Of a stretch of DNA of 53,559 bases, positions 14,619 through 24,087 are shown one piece after another (position 1 is the first letter of the stretch; every line of letters begins with the position of its first letter). The stretch covers positions 1 to 53,559 of the forward strand of contig CAJUTM010000022.1 in assembly GCA_910589595.1 (NCBI GenBank), given 5' to 3'. The notes beneath the pieces are model-generated. The model ran no database searches. It saw only the letters and a program-made list of their open reading frames with translations, and was not told the DNA's origin. The position numbers and the translations under genes were made by a program. The stretch is from an uncultured Eubacterium sp. (GTDB lineage Bacteria > Bacillota > Clostridia > Lachnospirales > Lachnospiraceae).

Positions 14619-17540
14619 CTAGCTCAGTACCCGTATCGTATCAAACAAATATTCTGCTTGCTCTATCTTTCCCTCGCTGCCAAGCGCGCATATATAACCA
14701 TCGGCAAGTATGGCTTTCACCGTCTCCGCCACACTGCGTATCTTTTCCGTATCGGCTGACAGTATATCGTCACGCTCTTTCTGAATCTCTACAAACGTAA
14801 CTCCTGTCAGATAGGCGCTGGCGGAACGCCGCCCTTTTGCCCTCGGCGTCAGAGGCGTATCCAAATCGCTAATCGTGCCGATAATATACTTCATCATATC
14901 GCGCTCGTCTGCTTCAAAATGCAATAAATATTCCGGCACTCCCTCATATACGTCGTTCGTTTCCACAAGGTTCGGGTCGCGATAAGATACCATATAGCCG
15001 TTCCCATCATTACTAAAGGCACACATCACACCGTAAGCGCCCCCCTTGACACGAACTTCATTCCAAAGATAACCATAACCAAGAATCGTGCGCACTACCT
15101 TATAGATGCCCTTATACGGAATCCCTTTTTTGACAAAATTGCCGGCGCGGGCGACATACTGCACTTTCCCCGCCGTCTTGAACCCCTCGTTATTCTGCTG
15201 TGGCTGCAGCTTCCAGAAAGGCTCCGGCAGCCTCTCTTCCACCTGTTTTGGTAATCCCTTTTGTAACACATCAATCTGCTCTTCTATCGCACAATATCCC
15301 TCCTCGTCGGAAGTGAGGTCGAGCAGCAGGCGTTCCCTTACAAATACCTTTTTCATAAGCGCTTTCAAAATTGAAATGAGGGAATCCTTTCTCTCTTCAA
15401 AATGCTCCTCCAAATCACAGAGAAAATCATAATAGGCAATCCCTCTTATATGCTCGTTGATATAAGAACTCTCCCGCTGATAGGACATCGCCCGCAAAAC
15501 GGCGGTCTGATGCCCCGAAGCCTGTAAGGCCGACTGCTTCGTGGAGCGCACTTCGCCAATCACTTCCCGCAGACGTTTCTCATCTCCTACTTTGGAAGTC
15601 GTGAGAATTTCCATAAGCAGCTTCAGTACTTCGCCGATTTCGCTGTACAGAACTTTAGCGTTTAACTCCCAAAACATACGGTAATCGTCGCTGTGGCGGT
15701 CGGCATATACGCCGACGTCCGTGCTGATACCGCCGGAATGGAGAAAAATCTCATTGCCCAGTTCCAGCTTATCATACCGCTCCGTATCAACGGCGCTAAT
15801 CAACTCTGCCAGCAGGGAAAGATACGGCGCATATTCTTTTAAATCTTTGACGTCAAACGCCAAGCGCACATACTGGATACCATTCGTAAAAATATCGTGG
15901 AACAGTACCGGCACATCATCAAACTGTCTCTGCTCATTTTGGAAAGGCTGCGCCTTTTTACCAATATCTTCGCGATTGAGAAGAGGAATACACTTCAAAT
16001 CCTCTGCCGGCGTCGGCTCCTCCTGATAGCGTTTCAGCTCTTCCGTCTGCCTGACAAGCGTTTCCTTTTCTTCCTGTGTAAGCGACGCCTTATACTCCGC
16101 CAGACGGTTTTTTTCCTCTTCTTCCATAAGCCCCGTCAAACCGATTTTAGGCTGCACGCTGACAAAACTTGCATGCGTATTATCGAGCAGATAGACTTGT
16201 ATCAGCTTCTCAAAATAATCGGTAGAAACCTGTTCTTTCAAATAGGCAAACGTGTCATTGGCGCATATATGGATAAACGGTTTCTTTTCATCATACAGCC
16301 AGCTGTCAAATATCTGCAGCCCATACATCAAACCTTTCGGATAATTTCCAAAATCCGCTTCCCGATACTGAAATTCAAGTCCGTTGATTGCCGCGCGCAG
16401 CGACTGTTTGTTGATTCCCCCGCGCACCAGCCGCGAAAGCTCTTCCCGTATTACATCGAGAAACTTCTGCTTCTGCTCCATTTTTACATTTTTGGCAATA
16501 ATCGAAAAATAAGGCTGCCGTATACTCTCCTCATAAAAGCAGCTGATGTCATTCCCAATCCCCGCGTCTAAAAGCGCCTGTTTGAGCGGCGCCCCTACTG
16601 ATTGCACCAAGACATAGCTAAGCACCTGAAAAGCCCGATATAAATGGCAGTCCATCGTATCGCCGCACACGGTGTTATAGCTGAAATACGCCTTGCCCCC
16701 GACGTCTTCCCCCTCCGTCACGGAATAGAAGCCATACTCTTCCTTTCTCTCGTGGAACGGAGCCTGCAGGGCAATTTCCGAGTCAACGGAAATCCCATCA
16801 AAGGAGGAGAGATAATGCTCATCAATCCAATTGAGCTTCTCCTCCATATCCATATCGCCATAGAGATAAATATAACTATTCGACGGATGGTAATATTTTC
16901 CGTGAAACTCCAAATATTTTTCATAGCTCAAATCCGGAATCGCCGTCGGGTCGCCGCCGGATTCCACGCCATACGCCGTATCCGGAAAGAGAGAGTGCTG
17001 GATATTCCTCTCCAGCAATTCGTCAGGAGAAGAAAACACACCTTTCATCTCATTAAAGACGACGCCATTATATGTCAGCGGCGCATCCACATCTTCTAAT
17101 TCGTAATGCCATCCCTCCTGCCGGAAAATCTTCTCTTCCTTATAAATATTCGGATAGAAAACGGCGTCGAGATATACGTGCATCAGATTTTGGAAATCTT
17201 TATCATTACAGCTTGCTACCGGATAAACGGTCTTATCCGGATAGGTAAGTGCGTTCAAAAATGTATTTAACGAGCCCTTTACCAGCTCTACAAACGGGTC
17301 TTTAACCGGAAATTCTCTGGAGCCACACAAAACCGTGTGCTCGACAATATGGGCAACTCCCGTGGAATCTTTTGGCGGTGTGCGAAAGCCAATGCTGAAT
17401 ACTTTATTATTATCTTCATTTTCCACAAGAACAATATGCGCTCCCGTTTTTTTGTGCCGCAGCAGGAAGCCTGTGCTGTCCAAATCTGGCATCTCCTTTG
17501 TGTCAACTAATTCATACGCTTTACAATTTGAAATATTCAT
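14619..17540 (-). CDS. M16C-family zinc metallopeptidase (presequence protease-like)
   Basis: A 973-residue insulinase-superfamily peptidase of the PreP/Cym1 type. The inverted zinc motif HIVEH is at about residue 66 (GVAHIVEHTVLCGS), followed by the distal glutamate region (NLMHVYLDAVFYPNI and EGWHYELED). The C-terminal half holds the substrate-clamp domain, with GYGYLWNEVRVKGGAYGV near residue 830, a hallmark of the family. It is expected to degrade short unstructured peptides in the cytoplasm; no signal peptide is present. ATG at 17540 has GAGG at 6 nt; an upstream TTG is also in frame. First gene of the unit running into era. Confidence 0.93.
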   Translation of the reverse strand: MNISNCKAYELVDTKEMPDLDSTGFLLRHKKTGAHIVLVENEDNNKVFSIGFRTPPKDSTGVAHIVEHTVLCGSREFPVKDPFVELVKGSLNTFLNALTYPDKTVYPVASCNDKDFQNLMHVYLDAVFYPNIYKEEKIFRQEGWHYELEDVDAPLTYNGVVFNEMKGVFSSPDELLERNIQHSLFPDTAYGVESGGDPTAIPDLSYEKYLEFHGKYYHPSNSYIYLYGDMDMEEKLNWIDEHYLSSFDGISVDSEIALQAPFHERKEEYGFYSVTEGEDVGGKAYFSYNTVCGDTMDCHLYRAFQVLSYVLVQSVGAPLKQALLDAGIGNDISCFYEESIRQPYFSIIAKNVKMEQKQKFLDVIREELSRLVRGGINKQSLRAAINGLEFQYREADFGNYPKGLMYGLQIFDSWLYDEKKPFIHICANDTFAYLKEQVSTDYFEKLIQVYLLDNTHASFVSVQPKIGLTGLMEEEEKNRLAEYKASLTQEEKETLVRQTEELKRYQEEPTPAEDLKCIPLLNREDIGKKAQPFQNEQRQFDDVPVLFHDIFTNGIQYVRLAFDVKDLKEYAPYLSLLAELISAVDTERYDKLELGNEIFLHSGGISTDVGVYADRHSDDYRMFWELNAKVLYSEIGEVLKLLMEILTTSKVGDEKRLREVIGEVRSTKQSALQASGHQTAVLRAMSYQRESSYINEHIRGIAYYDFLCDLEEHFEERKDSLISILKALMKKVFVRERLLLDLTSDEEGYCAIEEQIDVLQKGLPKQVEERLPEPFWKLQPQQNNEGFKTAGKVQYVARAGNFVKKGIPYKGIYKVVRTILGYGYLWNEVRVKGGAYGVMCAFSNDGNGYMVSYRDPNLVETNDVYEGVPEYLLHFEADERDMMKYIIGTISDLDTPLTPRAKGRRSASAYLTGVTFVEIQKERDDILSADTEKIRSVAETVKAILADGYICALGSEGKIEQAEYLFDTIRVLS

Positions 17541-17631
17541 ACGCAACCTCGTTATTATTTATTATTTTATTTTCTACTTTTTTCCAATATTTATACAGTA
17601 CCATATTTTTCAATTTAATGCAAAAATTCTT

Positions 17632-17660
17632 TTGACTTTTATCTGTTCTTGTGTTATGGT
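17632..17660 (+). promoter_or_regulatory. Sigma-A promoter of the cold-shock gene
   Basis: TTGACT (17632-17637), 17-bp spacer, TATGGT (17655-17660). Transcription would start near 17667, about 30 nt before the ATG. Confidence 0.65.
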
Positions 17661-17698
17661 TAGTACGTGTTAAATTTTATTTCTAGGAGGCAGAACAC

Positions 17699-17896
17699 AT
17701 GAAAGGTACAGTTAAATGGTTTAATGCTAAAAAAGGATTCGGATTTATTTCTGATGAAGAGGGAAACGATGTATTCGTACATTTCTCCGCATTGCAGATG
17801 GATGGCTTCAAAGTTTTAGATGAAGGCGATGAGGTTGAATTCGAAGTGATTGACGGCGAGAAAGGCCCGCAGGCAGCAAACGTAACAAAGTTATAA
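17699..17896 (+). CDS. csp: Cold-shock domain protein
   Basis: A 65-residue single cold-shock domain, a beta-barrel that binds single-stranded RNA and DNA and keeps mRNA unfolded. The two nucleic-acid motifs are present: RNP1 KGFGFI (about 13-18) and RNP2 VFVHF (about 26-30). Length is typical. ATG at 17699 follows AGGAGG at 8 nt, and a strong terminator follows, so it is a one-gene unit. Whether it is cold-induced cannot be told; the leader (about 30 nt) is too short for the long thermosensor leader of E. coli cspA. Confidence 0.96.
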   Translation: MKGTVKWFNAKKGFGFISDEEGNDVFVHFSALQMDGFKVLDEGDEVEFEVIDGEKGPQAANVTKL

Positions 17897-17956
17897 TCGA
17901 ATGTTAATGGCATAATTTTTGATAAAGAATTATATAAATTAAGAGGTTGTAACAGA

Positions 17957-17989
17957 AAAGATGTTTCCCTGATGTGAAACATCTTTTTT
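17957..17989 (+). terminator. Rho-independent terminator of csp
   Basis: AAAGATGTTTC and GAAACATCTTT form an 11-bp perfect stem with an 8-nt loop, followed by a T run. It ends two bases before the -35 of the next promoter. Confidence 0.92.
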
Positions 17990-17990
17990 C

Positions 17991-18019
17991 TTGTCCTACT
18001 ATTCTTCCTATGGTAGAAT
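17991..18019 (+). promoter_or_regulatory. Extended -10 promoter of the CoA-ligase gene
   Basis: TTGTCC (17991-17996), 17 bp, then TGG-TAGAAT (-10 at 18014-18019) with an extended TG. It begins right after the csp terminator. Confidence 0.65.
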
Positions 18020-18060
18020 AGATAATATCAACGATAAAATAGCAGGAGGATTTATCAGTT

Positions 18061-19365
18061 ATGAGTAACTATTATCAAGAAAAAATCGAGTGTGCGTCAC
18101 GCGAACAAATTCTTGCATGGCAAAATGAGCGATTAGTTAAACAGGTAAAAAATGTGTATGATAATGTACCATATTACCGCAAAAAGATGCAGGAAAACGG
18201 ACTTACCCCTGATGATATTAAGTCAGTAGACGATTTGCATAAATTACCGTTTCTTACAAAAGATGATTTGAGGGACGCCTATCCATATGATTTGATGGCT
18301 CGTCCGGTAAGTGATTGTGTACGCATTCAATCCACGAGCGGAACAACCGGCCGCCGCGTCGTAGCATTTTATACCCAAAACGACCTTGATTTGTGGGAAG
18401 ACTGCTGTGCCCGCGCTATTATGGCAGCCGGAGGAACGAAAGAAGACGTCGTACATGTTTCCTATGGTTATGGGTTATTTACCGGTGGTCCCGGCTTAAA
18501 CGGCGGCTCACACAAAGTAGGTTGTCTTACTCTCCCGATGTCGTCGGGCAACACAGAACGCCAAATCCAGTTTATGACCGACCTCGGTTCAACCATTCTC
18601 TGTTGTACTCCATCTTACGCCGCCTTTTTAGGAGAGGCAATTAACGAGCGGGGAATGAAAGATAAAATCAAATTAAAAGCCGGTATCTTCGGCGCAGAAG
18701 CATGGACAGAGGAGATGCGTCGCGATATTGAAAAATCATTGGGCATCAAAGCATATGATATTTATGGACTGACCGAGATATCCGGTCCGGGTGTTTCCTT
18801 TGAGTGCAGCGAGCAGCAGGGAATGCATATCAATGAAGACCATTTTATCGCTGAAATCATTGACCCAAACACCGGAGAAGTTCTTCCGGAGGGTGAAAAA
18901 GGAGAGCTCGTATTCACCAGTATTACGAAAGAGGCGTTCCCGCTTATTCGTTACCGCACCCGTGATATCTGCGTACTCTCGCGCAAGAAATGTTCCTGCG
19001 GCCGTACACATGTAAAAATGACGAAACCAATGGGACGAAGCGACGATATGCTGATTGTCAAAGGCGTAAACGTATTCCCATCCCAGATTGAGACCGTCTT
19101 AATCAATCAGGGATATGCGGCAAACTATCAGATTATCGTAACCCGTCAGGGAAACAGCGACCGAATCGTAGTGCAGGTAGAGTTGACGCCGGAAATGGCT
19201 GCCGACAGTTCTTTCGACAAAGCGGTTGCCGCGAAAAAGTTAGTTTCCGGATTAAAAGCAATGCTCGGTATTCTCGCAGAAGTAGAACTGGTAGATCCGA
19301 AAGCGATTGCCCGCAGCGAGGGAAAAGCTGTCCGCGTTATTGATAAGCGAAATCTCTACAAATAG
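18061..19365 (+). CDS. paaK: Phenylacetate-CoA ligase-like AMP-forming enzyme
   Basis: 434 residues of the adenylate-forming superfamily, PaaK branch: activates an aromatic or other carboxylic acid with ATP and couples it to CoA. Motifs seen: phosphate loop QSTSGTTGRRVV (about 87-98), YGLTEISGPGV (about 240-250) and the C-terminal hinge and lid region MLIVKGVNVFPSQIE. ATG at 18061 follows AGGAGG at 11 nt. No other phenylacetate genes (paaABCDE, iorAB) are near. In anaerobic gut Firmicutes such stand-alone ligases often go with indolepyruvate or arylacid metabolism elsewhere in the genome, so the substrate is open. Confidence 0.88.
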   Translation: MSNYYQEKIECASREQILAWQNERLVKQVKNVYDNVPYYRKKMQENGLTPDDIKSVDDLHKLPFLTKDDLRDAYPYDLMARPVSDCVRIQSTSGTTGRRVVAFYTQNDLDLWEDCCARAIMAAGGTKEDVVHVSYGYGLFTGGPGLNGGSHKVGCLTLPMSSGNTERQIQFMTDLGSTILCCTPSYAAFLGEAINERGMKDKIKLKAGIFGAEAWTEEMRRDIEKSLGIKAYDIYGLTEISGPGVSFECSEQQGMHINEDHFIAEIIDPNTGEVLPEGEKGELVFTSITKEAFPLIRYRTRDICVLSRKKCSCGRTHVKMTKPMGRSDDMLIVKGVNVFPSQIETVLINQGYAANYQIIVTRQGNSDRIVVQVELTPEMAADSSFDKAVAAKKLVSGLKAMLGILAEVELVDPKAIARSEGKAVRVIDKRNLYK

Positions 19366-19475
19366 AAAAGCGTCGTGAAAGTCCGACGCTCCAAAGAATG
19401 GCAAAGCCAGTCTTTCTCCGCGCAGAGCCAGTCTTTCCTGTATAGCAAATGACCGGCTGCAAACCGCGGCCATCT

Positions 19476-19510
19476 GAAAAACACGAAGAACTAAAGTTCT
19501 TCGTGTTTTT
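19476..19510. terminator. Bidirectional Rho-independent terminator
   Basis: AAAACACGAAGAACT and AGTTCTTCGTGTTTT form a 15-bp perfect stem with a 2-nt loop and T runs on both strands. It serves the CoA-ligase gene on the plus strand and the MutS-like pair on the minus strand. A second GC hairpin (AGCGTCG / CGACGCT, 19368-19391) directly follows the ligase stop. Confidence 0.9.
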
Positions 19511-19546
19511 CGTTCTACATAGGACGCATGTTCCCGCTGATTTAGT

Positions 19547-21022
19547 TTATTTCCCCGATTCTATCATCTGTTCATACAGCTCCAAACCGTAGCTGGTGTC
19601 TCCGGGTTCTTTTTCATACATCGTAAAACGCACTTCTTTATCCGCCTGTCTCCCCGCAGACAGAAACAATACGTCGTCATGCCCCTCCCGATAGAGCTCT
19701 TTGGCATATTTCGTTATATGTGTTACGAGCCATGTGGTGACGCCCTGTTCCAGACAAGCATGCGTAAGATCCATAGCAATCTGAAATGCCGTCACTTCCG
19801 TTGTCGTGGCAAACGATTCGTTCAAAAGAATCAATGTATTTTTCTTCGCTCCGCAAAGGATTTGTTCCATACGCTTTAATTCTTCTTCAAATTTCCCCAT
19901 ATTCATCGTTACATCTTCTCTTCTTGTAAAATGGGTAAAAATATCTTTATAGGCATGCAGCGGATATCTTTTAGCCGCAACGAACATCCCCGCCTGACAC
20001 ATGACCTGCGCAATCCCAAGGCTTCGCAAAAAGGTCGATTTTCCTCCCTGATTGGCTCCTGTCACAAGAATCGAGCGGTACTTCGACAGCGGCACCGTAT
20101 TCGGAACCGGAAGCTCAAGCATTTGCAGCGCCAATGACAGCTCATATACTTTTTCCGCCGTTTCCTCCCCATTATCCGGCATACAAAAATATATGCCCGA
20201 TTCCTGTCCGCGTTTGTACAGTCTCGCACAACCGGCGAGAAACATAGCCTGACGCATCATTGTGTTAAGCTGCTCCTGCCAGCGCTGCATAAACGGAATA
20301 CATTGCTCCAGCAGCTTTAAAATTACCTGATTGGCAAATTCAACGCCGCTCTGGTAAATCTCTTCATTGGCAATTACCTGACCCCATTTACCGGAAAACA
20401 GTCCTCCACCAAGCCGGCGCGCCTTTTTGCTGACCGCCAGTACATCAGCGTCCTGCAGGACAAAACCACAGCCGACATCCGCGCAGAGCAGAATCTCTCC
20501 CTTGTCTTTAAAACTGTCCAGATTCATAACTAAATCCTGCTGTTCTTCTAACAGTTCCGGCGGCTCTTCGTGATAAAACGAATCATAAAACAGAGAAAAC
20601 GCCGATGTGCGGCATTGATTTTCATGCTTTTGCAATACTTGGTGAATCTTTCTCAGGCCGGTAACCAGATTGCGTATGCTTTCCACCTGAATGCCAATCA
20701 CGGTCTGTTCCATCAAATGTTTTCCGCGGGTATCTTGTACCGCTTTCAGACTCTGCTGCAACTCTTCCCATGTCTGGACAATGACTTTCCGCAGTTCATA
20801 TATAAACGGAGTGTTATCGCAGGCCGCCATGACTACTTTCTGTCTCTGTGCAATCTCCTCTTCCGTGACGAGCGGGTGCTTGAGAAACTCAAGTATATAC
20901 GTGACATCTCCATAATTATCATGCGCCATATTGCGGGCGATGAACGTAAGATTCAAGTCTTTGACAACATCTTCAACATTGCCATATGCTTCATTACTTT
21001 CCTGAAAAAAGCGAATCTCCAT
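19547..21022 (-). CDS. MutS-like ATPase without mismatch-recognition domain (A)
   Basis: 491 residues. The C-terminal half is a MutS-family ABC-type ATPase: Walker A TGANQGGKST at about 321-330, ABC-region THFTRREDVTMNMGKFEEELKRM, Walker B TLILLNESFATT and a final switch VTHIT. The N-terminal 320 residues look like helical lever/clamp domains. The DNA-mismatch domain with its Phe-x-Glu motif is absent, and there is no Smr or KOW domain, so it is neither MutS nor MutS2. Walker B reads NE where MutS has DE. ATG at 21022 follows GGAGG at 9 nt, and it overlaps gene B by 29 bp. The two probably form a heterodimer (inference). The role is unknown. Confidence 0.82.
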   Translation of the reverse strand: MEIRFFQESNEAYGNVEDVVKDLNLTFIARNMAHDNYGDVTYILEFLKHPLVTEEEIAQRQKVVMAACDNTPFIYELRKVIVQTWEELQQSLKAVQDTRGKHLMEQTVIGIQVESIRNLVTGLRKIHQVLQKHENQCRTSAFSLFYDSFYHEEPPELLEEQQDLVMNLDSFKDKGEILLCADVGCGFVLQDADVLAVSKKARRLGGGLFSGKWGQVIANEEIYQSGVEFANQVILKLLEQCIPFMQRWQEQLNTMMRQAMFLAGCARLYKRGQESGIYFCMPDNGEETAEKVYELSLALQMLELPVPNTVPLSKYRSILVTGANQGGKSTFLRSLGIAQVMCQAGMFVAAKRYPLHAYKDIFTHFTRREDVTMNMGKFEEELKRMEQILCGAKKNTLILLNESFATTTEVTAFQIAMDLTHACLEQGVTTWLVTHITKYAKELYREGHDDVLFLSAGRQADKEVRFTMYEKEPGDTSYGLELYEQMIESGK

Positions 21023-22496
21023 TTCCCATCACCTCCTTCATCTGCTCATATGTCATATGATATTTTGTAATCAGGGAATCTTCATATTCTCCCTCCTGCG
21101 CCGGTTTCCTGACAATCTTAAACGAACGGGTATGATGGTCTTCCTCTAATTCAGCAACCATGCTTACCACGCCATCCCTTTCTTCTGCCAGCGATTGTAT
21201 ATGCGTTACATAAATCCCCCGACAGTCCATCTGCATAAAATGCGACAATACTTTCTTTCCCATGATTCCGGCATCGAGTGTCGCCGCCGTCGTAAACAAT
21301 TCATTGAGAATGACAAAACAGTTTTCGTTCTGCTCTTTCATCATCGGCTGTAATCTCACCAGTTCCTCCACGAGTTTCCCCCTGCCCGAGGCCTCGGTCT
21401 CCTCGTTGGAAAAGTGCGACAGCACGTCGGTAAAACAAGGAATTTCCGCCTGCTCACACGGCACCAGAAAGCCCATGCGGAAGAAATATAAAATTTGTCC
21501 AACCATGCGGGCATACGTCGTTTTACCGCCGCCGTTCGCTCCCGTAATGACAAAAAAGCGCTCTTCCCCCGACATGGAAAAATCGTTGCTGACGACCTCC
21601 CGTTCTCCTTTCGCCGCCATTGCCACATCATACCCCGCGCGGATGGACATCTGTGTGCCCTCCACCGGCAGGGAAAACACATAGCCCCGCTCTTTCAGCT
21701 CATCGACAAACTTATAAAAGCCAAGATAGTACTGGACATCTGTCACCAGCTGCAACAGCGCCTTATCCATCGACACCTCCATCAACCGCTGCATTGGCTT
21801 TGTCAAATCACTCTGCTTCATAACCCGCTCCGCGAGAGTGCGCTCCACAAGACTAAGCGTATCCGTATCTTTTTTTGTATTTCTCTCATCTGCTTTCTCC
21901 TTCACCGAAAAAGCCCGCAGCATACGCTTTCCAAATTCTTCGTACTCTCCCTGTTCCTCCAGCACCAGCTTATTTTTCTGCAGGGAAAAGACAACCGTGC
22001 GGTTGTTTAGCTTTTCGCGCACTTCTTTCAATATCAGGCGCCAATTGCCATATTCCGGCGAAGCTGTATACTCTTGCAAATACTCCACAAAACAAAGCAT
22101 CTCTTCTGACAAGTCCGGACATCCGCGCAGCGCAGCAAGTAATTCCTCTACTGCCTCCGCATATGTATCTAAGGCGTCCGCATGCCACTTCTGCTGCTGC
22201 GGAAGATGATTGTTATACTTGCTCTGTTTTTCCTGTTTAACTGCCCGCTCCATACATTTGGCATAACGGGCAAACGCTCCCCGCACTTCCGGCGAGCGCA
22301 TATCCTTTGTAATCTGTCTGCGATAGCGGATGGTTTCCTGTTTTTGAGGCATATTCGTCAGTAATTCCCACAAATCATACCCCTTACTGAGACTGTTCAT
22401 TCTCGATATACAGACATCCAGATTAAAATCCTGAAAAATTGATTTCTTATCCTCCCGCTGGCAGACTTCATCCCCCAATATTCCTGCAAATCGCAT
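20994..22496 (-). CDS. MutS-like ATPase without mismatch-recognition domain (B)
   Basis: About 500 residues, organised as its partner A: a helical N-terminal half and a C-terminal ATPase with Walker A TGANGGGKTT near residue 318, a conserved HFSNEETEASGRGKLVEELVRL segment, Walker B VILNELFTTAATLDAG and VTHIQ. Again Walker B has Asn in place of the Asp of MutS, while the catalytic Glu is kept. No mismatch-binding domain. ATG at 22496 is preferred because GAGG lies 6 nt before it; another ATG four codons upstream is possible. The leader carries the 22-nt block shared with the gene at 7068. It lies 45 bp behind hydG and may share its transcript. Confidence 0.82.
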   Translation of the reverse strand: MRFAGILGDEVCQREDKKSIFQDFNLDVCISRMNSLSKGYDLWELLTNMPQKQETIRYRRQITKDMRSPEVRGAFARYAKCMERAVKQEKQSKYNNHLPQQQKWHADALDTYAEAVEELLAALRGCPDLSEEMLCFVEYLQEYTASPEYGNWRLILKEVREKLNNRTVVFSLQKNKLVLEEQGEYEEFGKRMLRAFSVKEKADERNTKKDTDTLSLVERTLAERVMKQSDLTKPMQRLMEVSMDKALLQLVTDVQYYLGFYKFVDELKERGYVFSLPVEGTQMSIRAGYDVAMAAKGEREVVSNDFSMSGEERFFVITGANGGGKTTYARMVGQILYFFRMGFLVPCEQAEIPCFTDVLSHFSNEETEASGRGKLVEELVRLQPMMKEQNENCFVILNELFTTAATLDAGIMGKKVLSHFMQMDCRGIYVTHIQSLAEERDGVVSMVAELEEDHHTRSFKIVRKPAQEGEYEDSLITKYHMTYEQMKEVMGNGDSLFSGK

Positions 22497-22526
22497 AATC
22501 GTCCTCATTTCTGAGCGATTTTTCGC
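22497..22526 (-). promoter_or_regulatory. Repeated leader with hairpin and ribosome site, copy 2
   Basis: Minus strand GCGAAAAATCGC (4-bp hairpin, 22515-22526) followed by TCAGAAATGAGGACGA, then the start. The 22 nt from 22500 to 22521 equal the leader at 7071-7092. The hairpin loop differs from copy 1 (AAAA against AA with one more base pair), while the bases from TCGC to the ribosome site are invariant. Confidence 0.45.
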
Positions 22527-22541
22527 CCTCCACTGCTTTTA

Positions 22542-23963
22542 CTAAAAGCGGAAATCGCGTTTTCCCTCACAAATTCCCGCTATATATTTCCTTGTTTCTT
22601 CTCTTACCGCCGGATTTTCTATCTTTTCCAGCTCCTCCAAAAGCGCCCTCTCCCCTTTCTTTTTTGTATGTTGCGAAGCATAATCTTCCAAATATTCCTT
22701 CAGCGTCATCAGCGCATTTGGCTGACAGCAATTGGCAATCTGCCCCGCCTTTAATAACTGCATAAAACGGTCTCCCGTGCGCCCCTCCCGATAACAGGCC
22801 GTACAGAAGCTCGGAATATGCCCTGTATCCAGCAGCCAGTCCACGACCTCAGCGAGACTTCGCCTGTCGGTCACTTCAAACTGCGCCGAATTTTTTTCTT
22901 CCGGCTCTTCTCTGACATAACCGCCCACACTTGTGCGGGAGCCGCCACTCATCTGGCTTACGCCAAGCGCCAGTACTTTCTCTCTGACTTCTTTTGTTTC
23001 CCTTGTCGATACAATCATCCCCGTATAAGGTACGGCAATGCGAAGTACCGCTACAATCTTCTCAAATATCTCATCTGGAACAGCATTTAAATCCTGCGGA
23101 TTCACATCATCCGCGGGACATACGCGGGGTACGCTAATCGTATGCGGCCCCACCCCGAACCTCGCTTCCAAATGCTCCGCATGCATAATAAGCCCAACCA
23201 GTTCATACGCATATTTGTCCAGTCCAAACAATACTCCGCACCCGACATCATCAATCCCCGCCTCCATCGCCCTGTCCATCGCTTCCGTGTGATAATTGTA
23301 ATCACTCTTTGGCCCCGACGGATGAAGCTGGCGGTAAGTCTCTTTATGATATGTCTCCTGAAATAAAATATAAGTACCTATGCCGGCTTCTTTCAATTTC
23401 CTGTAGTCTTCTACCGATGTGGCCGCAATGTTGACATTCACACGCCTTATCGCCCCATTCTTATGACGGACACGATAAATCGTTTCAATGCTCTCCAATA
23501 TATATTCCAACGGATTATGTAAAGGGTCTTCCCCCGCTTCAATGGCGAGGCGTTTATGCCCCATATCCTGAAGGGCGATTACTTCCTGCTCAATCTCCTG
23601 CTGTGTCAGTTTTTTCCGCACGATGTGTTGATTTCTCCTGTGGTAAGGGCAGTAAACACAATCGTTGACACAGTAATTGGACAAATACAGTGGGGCAAAC
23701 ATGACAATCCGGTTTCCATAAAAATGCTCTTTGATTTCCCGTGCCAAACGGGCAATCTCCTGATTTTCCTCTTCTAATTCGCACGCCAGCAACAAAGCAG
23801 CCTCTCTGTGTGAGATACCCTTTCTTTTGCGCGCCTTTTGAAGAACAGCGTCTATCCGTTCTTTATTTTTTCTGTTTGCTTTCGCATAAGCTAAAGAATC
23901 TGAAATCTCTTTATCGTGAATGAACTCATCCGCAATACCCGATTTCGGGTTATATTCATACAT
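22542..23963 (-). CDS. hydG: [FeFe]-hydrogenase H-cluster maturase HydG
   Basis: A radical-SAM tyrosine lyase that makes the CO and CN ligands of the hydrogenase H-cluster. 473 residues, the usual length. The SAM cluster motif CX3CX2C is at Cys98, Cys102 and Cys105 (NYCVNDCVYCPYH). The C-terminal auxiliary cluster motif CX2CX22C is visible in FCTACYREGRTG ... NCCQPNALMT. Other hallmarks are RRNQHIVRKKLT and SGGSRTSVGGY. ATG at 23963 is chosen over an upstream in-frame start since homologues begin there and GAGAGG precedes it by 9 nt. hydE, hydF and a hydrogenase are not adjacent. The unit appears to continue into the MutS-like pair. Confidence 0.95.
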   Translation of the reverse strand: MYEYNPKSGIADEFIHDKEISDSLAYAKANRKNKERIDAVLQKARKRKGISHREAALLLACELEEENQEIARLAREIKEHFYGNRIVMFAPLYLSNYCVNDCVYCPYHRRNQHIVRKKLTQQEIEQEVIALQDMGHKRLAIEAGEDPLHNPLEYILESIETIYRVRHKNGAIRRVNVNIAATSVEDYRKLKEAGIGTYILFQETYHKETYRQLHPSGPKSDYNYHTEAMDRAMEAGIDDVGCGVLFGLDKYAYELVGLIMHAEHLEARFGVGPHTISVPRVCPADDVNPQDLNAVPDEIFEKIVAVLRIAVPYTGMIVSTRETKEVREKVLALGVSQMSGGSRTSVGGYVREEPEEKNSAQFEVTDRRSLAEVVDWLLDTGHIPSFCTACYREGRTGDRFMQLLKAGQIANCCQPNALMTLKEYLEDYASQHTKKKGERALLEELEKIENPAVREETRKYIAGICEGKRDFRF

Positions 23964-23995
23964 CAAAACATTCCTCTCTTCATGTGCTTTGAAAC

Positions 23996-24024
23996 TTGTC
24001 ATAAATGTTTCTTTCCTGTATAAT
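23996..24024 (+). promoter_or_regulatory. Sigma-A promoter of the 118-residue membrane protein gene
   Basis: TTGTCA (23996-24001), 17 bp, perfect TATAAT (24019-24024). It is divergent from and just upstream of the hydG start. Confidence 0.75.
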
Positions 24025-24087
24025 TGATGTTGGAAATAAAAGGTATTTTACCCGCAATACTTTCTGCGTTGAAAGGAGTATACCGCT

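Noticed and set aside
16644..17099. Plus-strand frame of 151 codons inside the M16 peptidase gene
   Set aside because: Antisense shadow; the peptidase frame is intact with all motifs.
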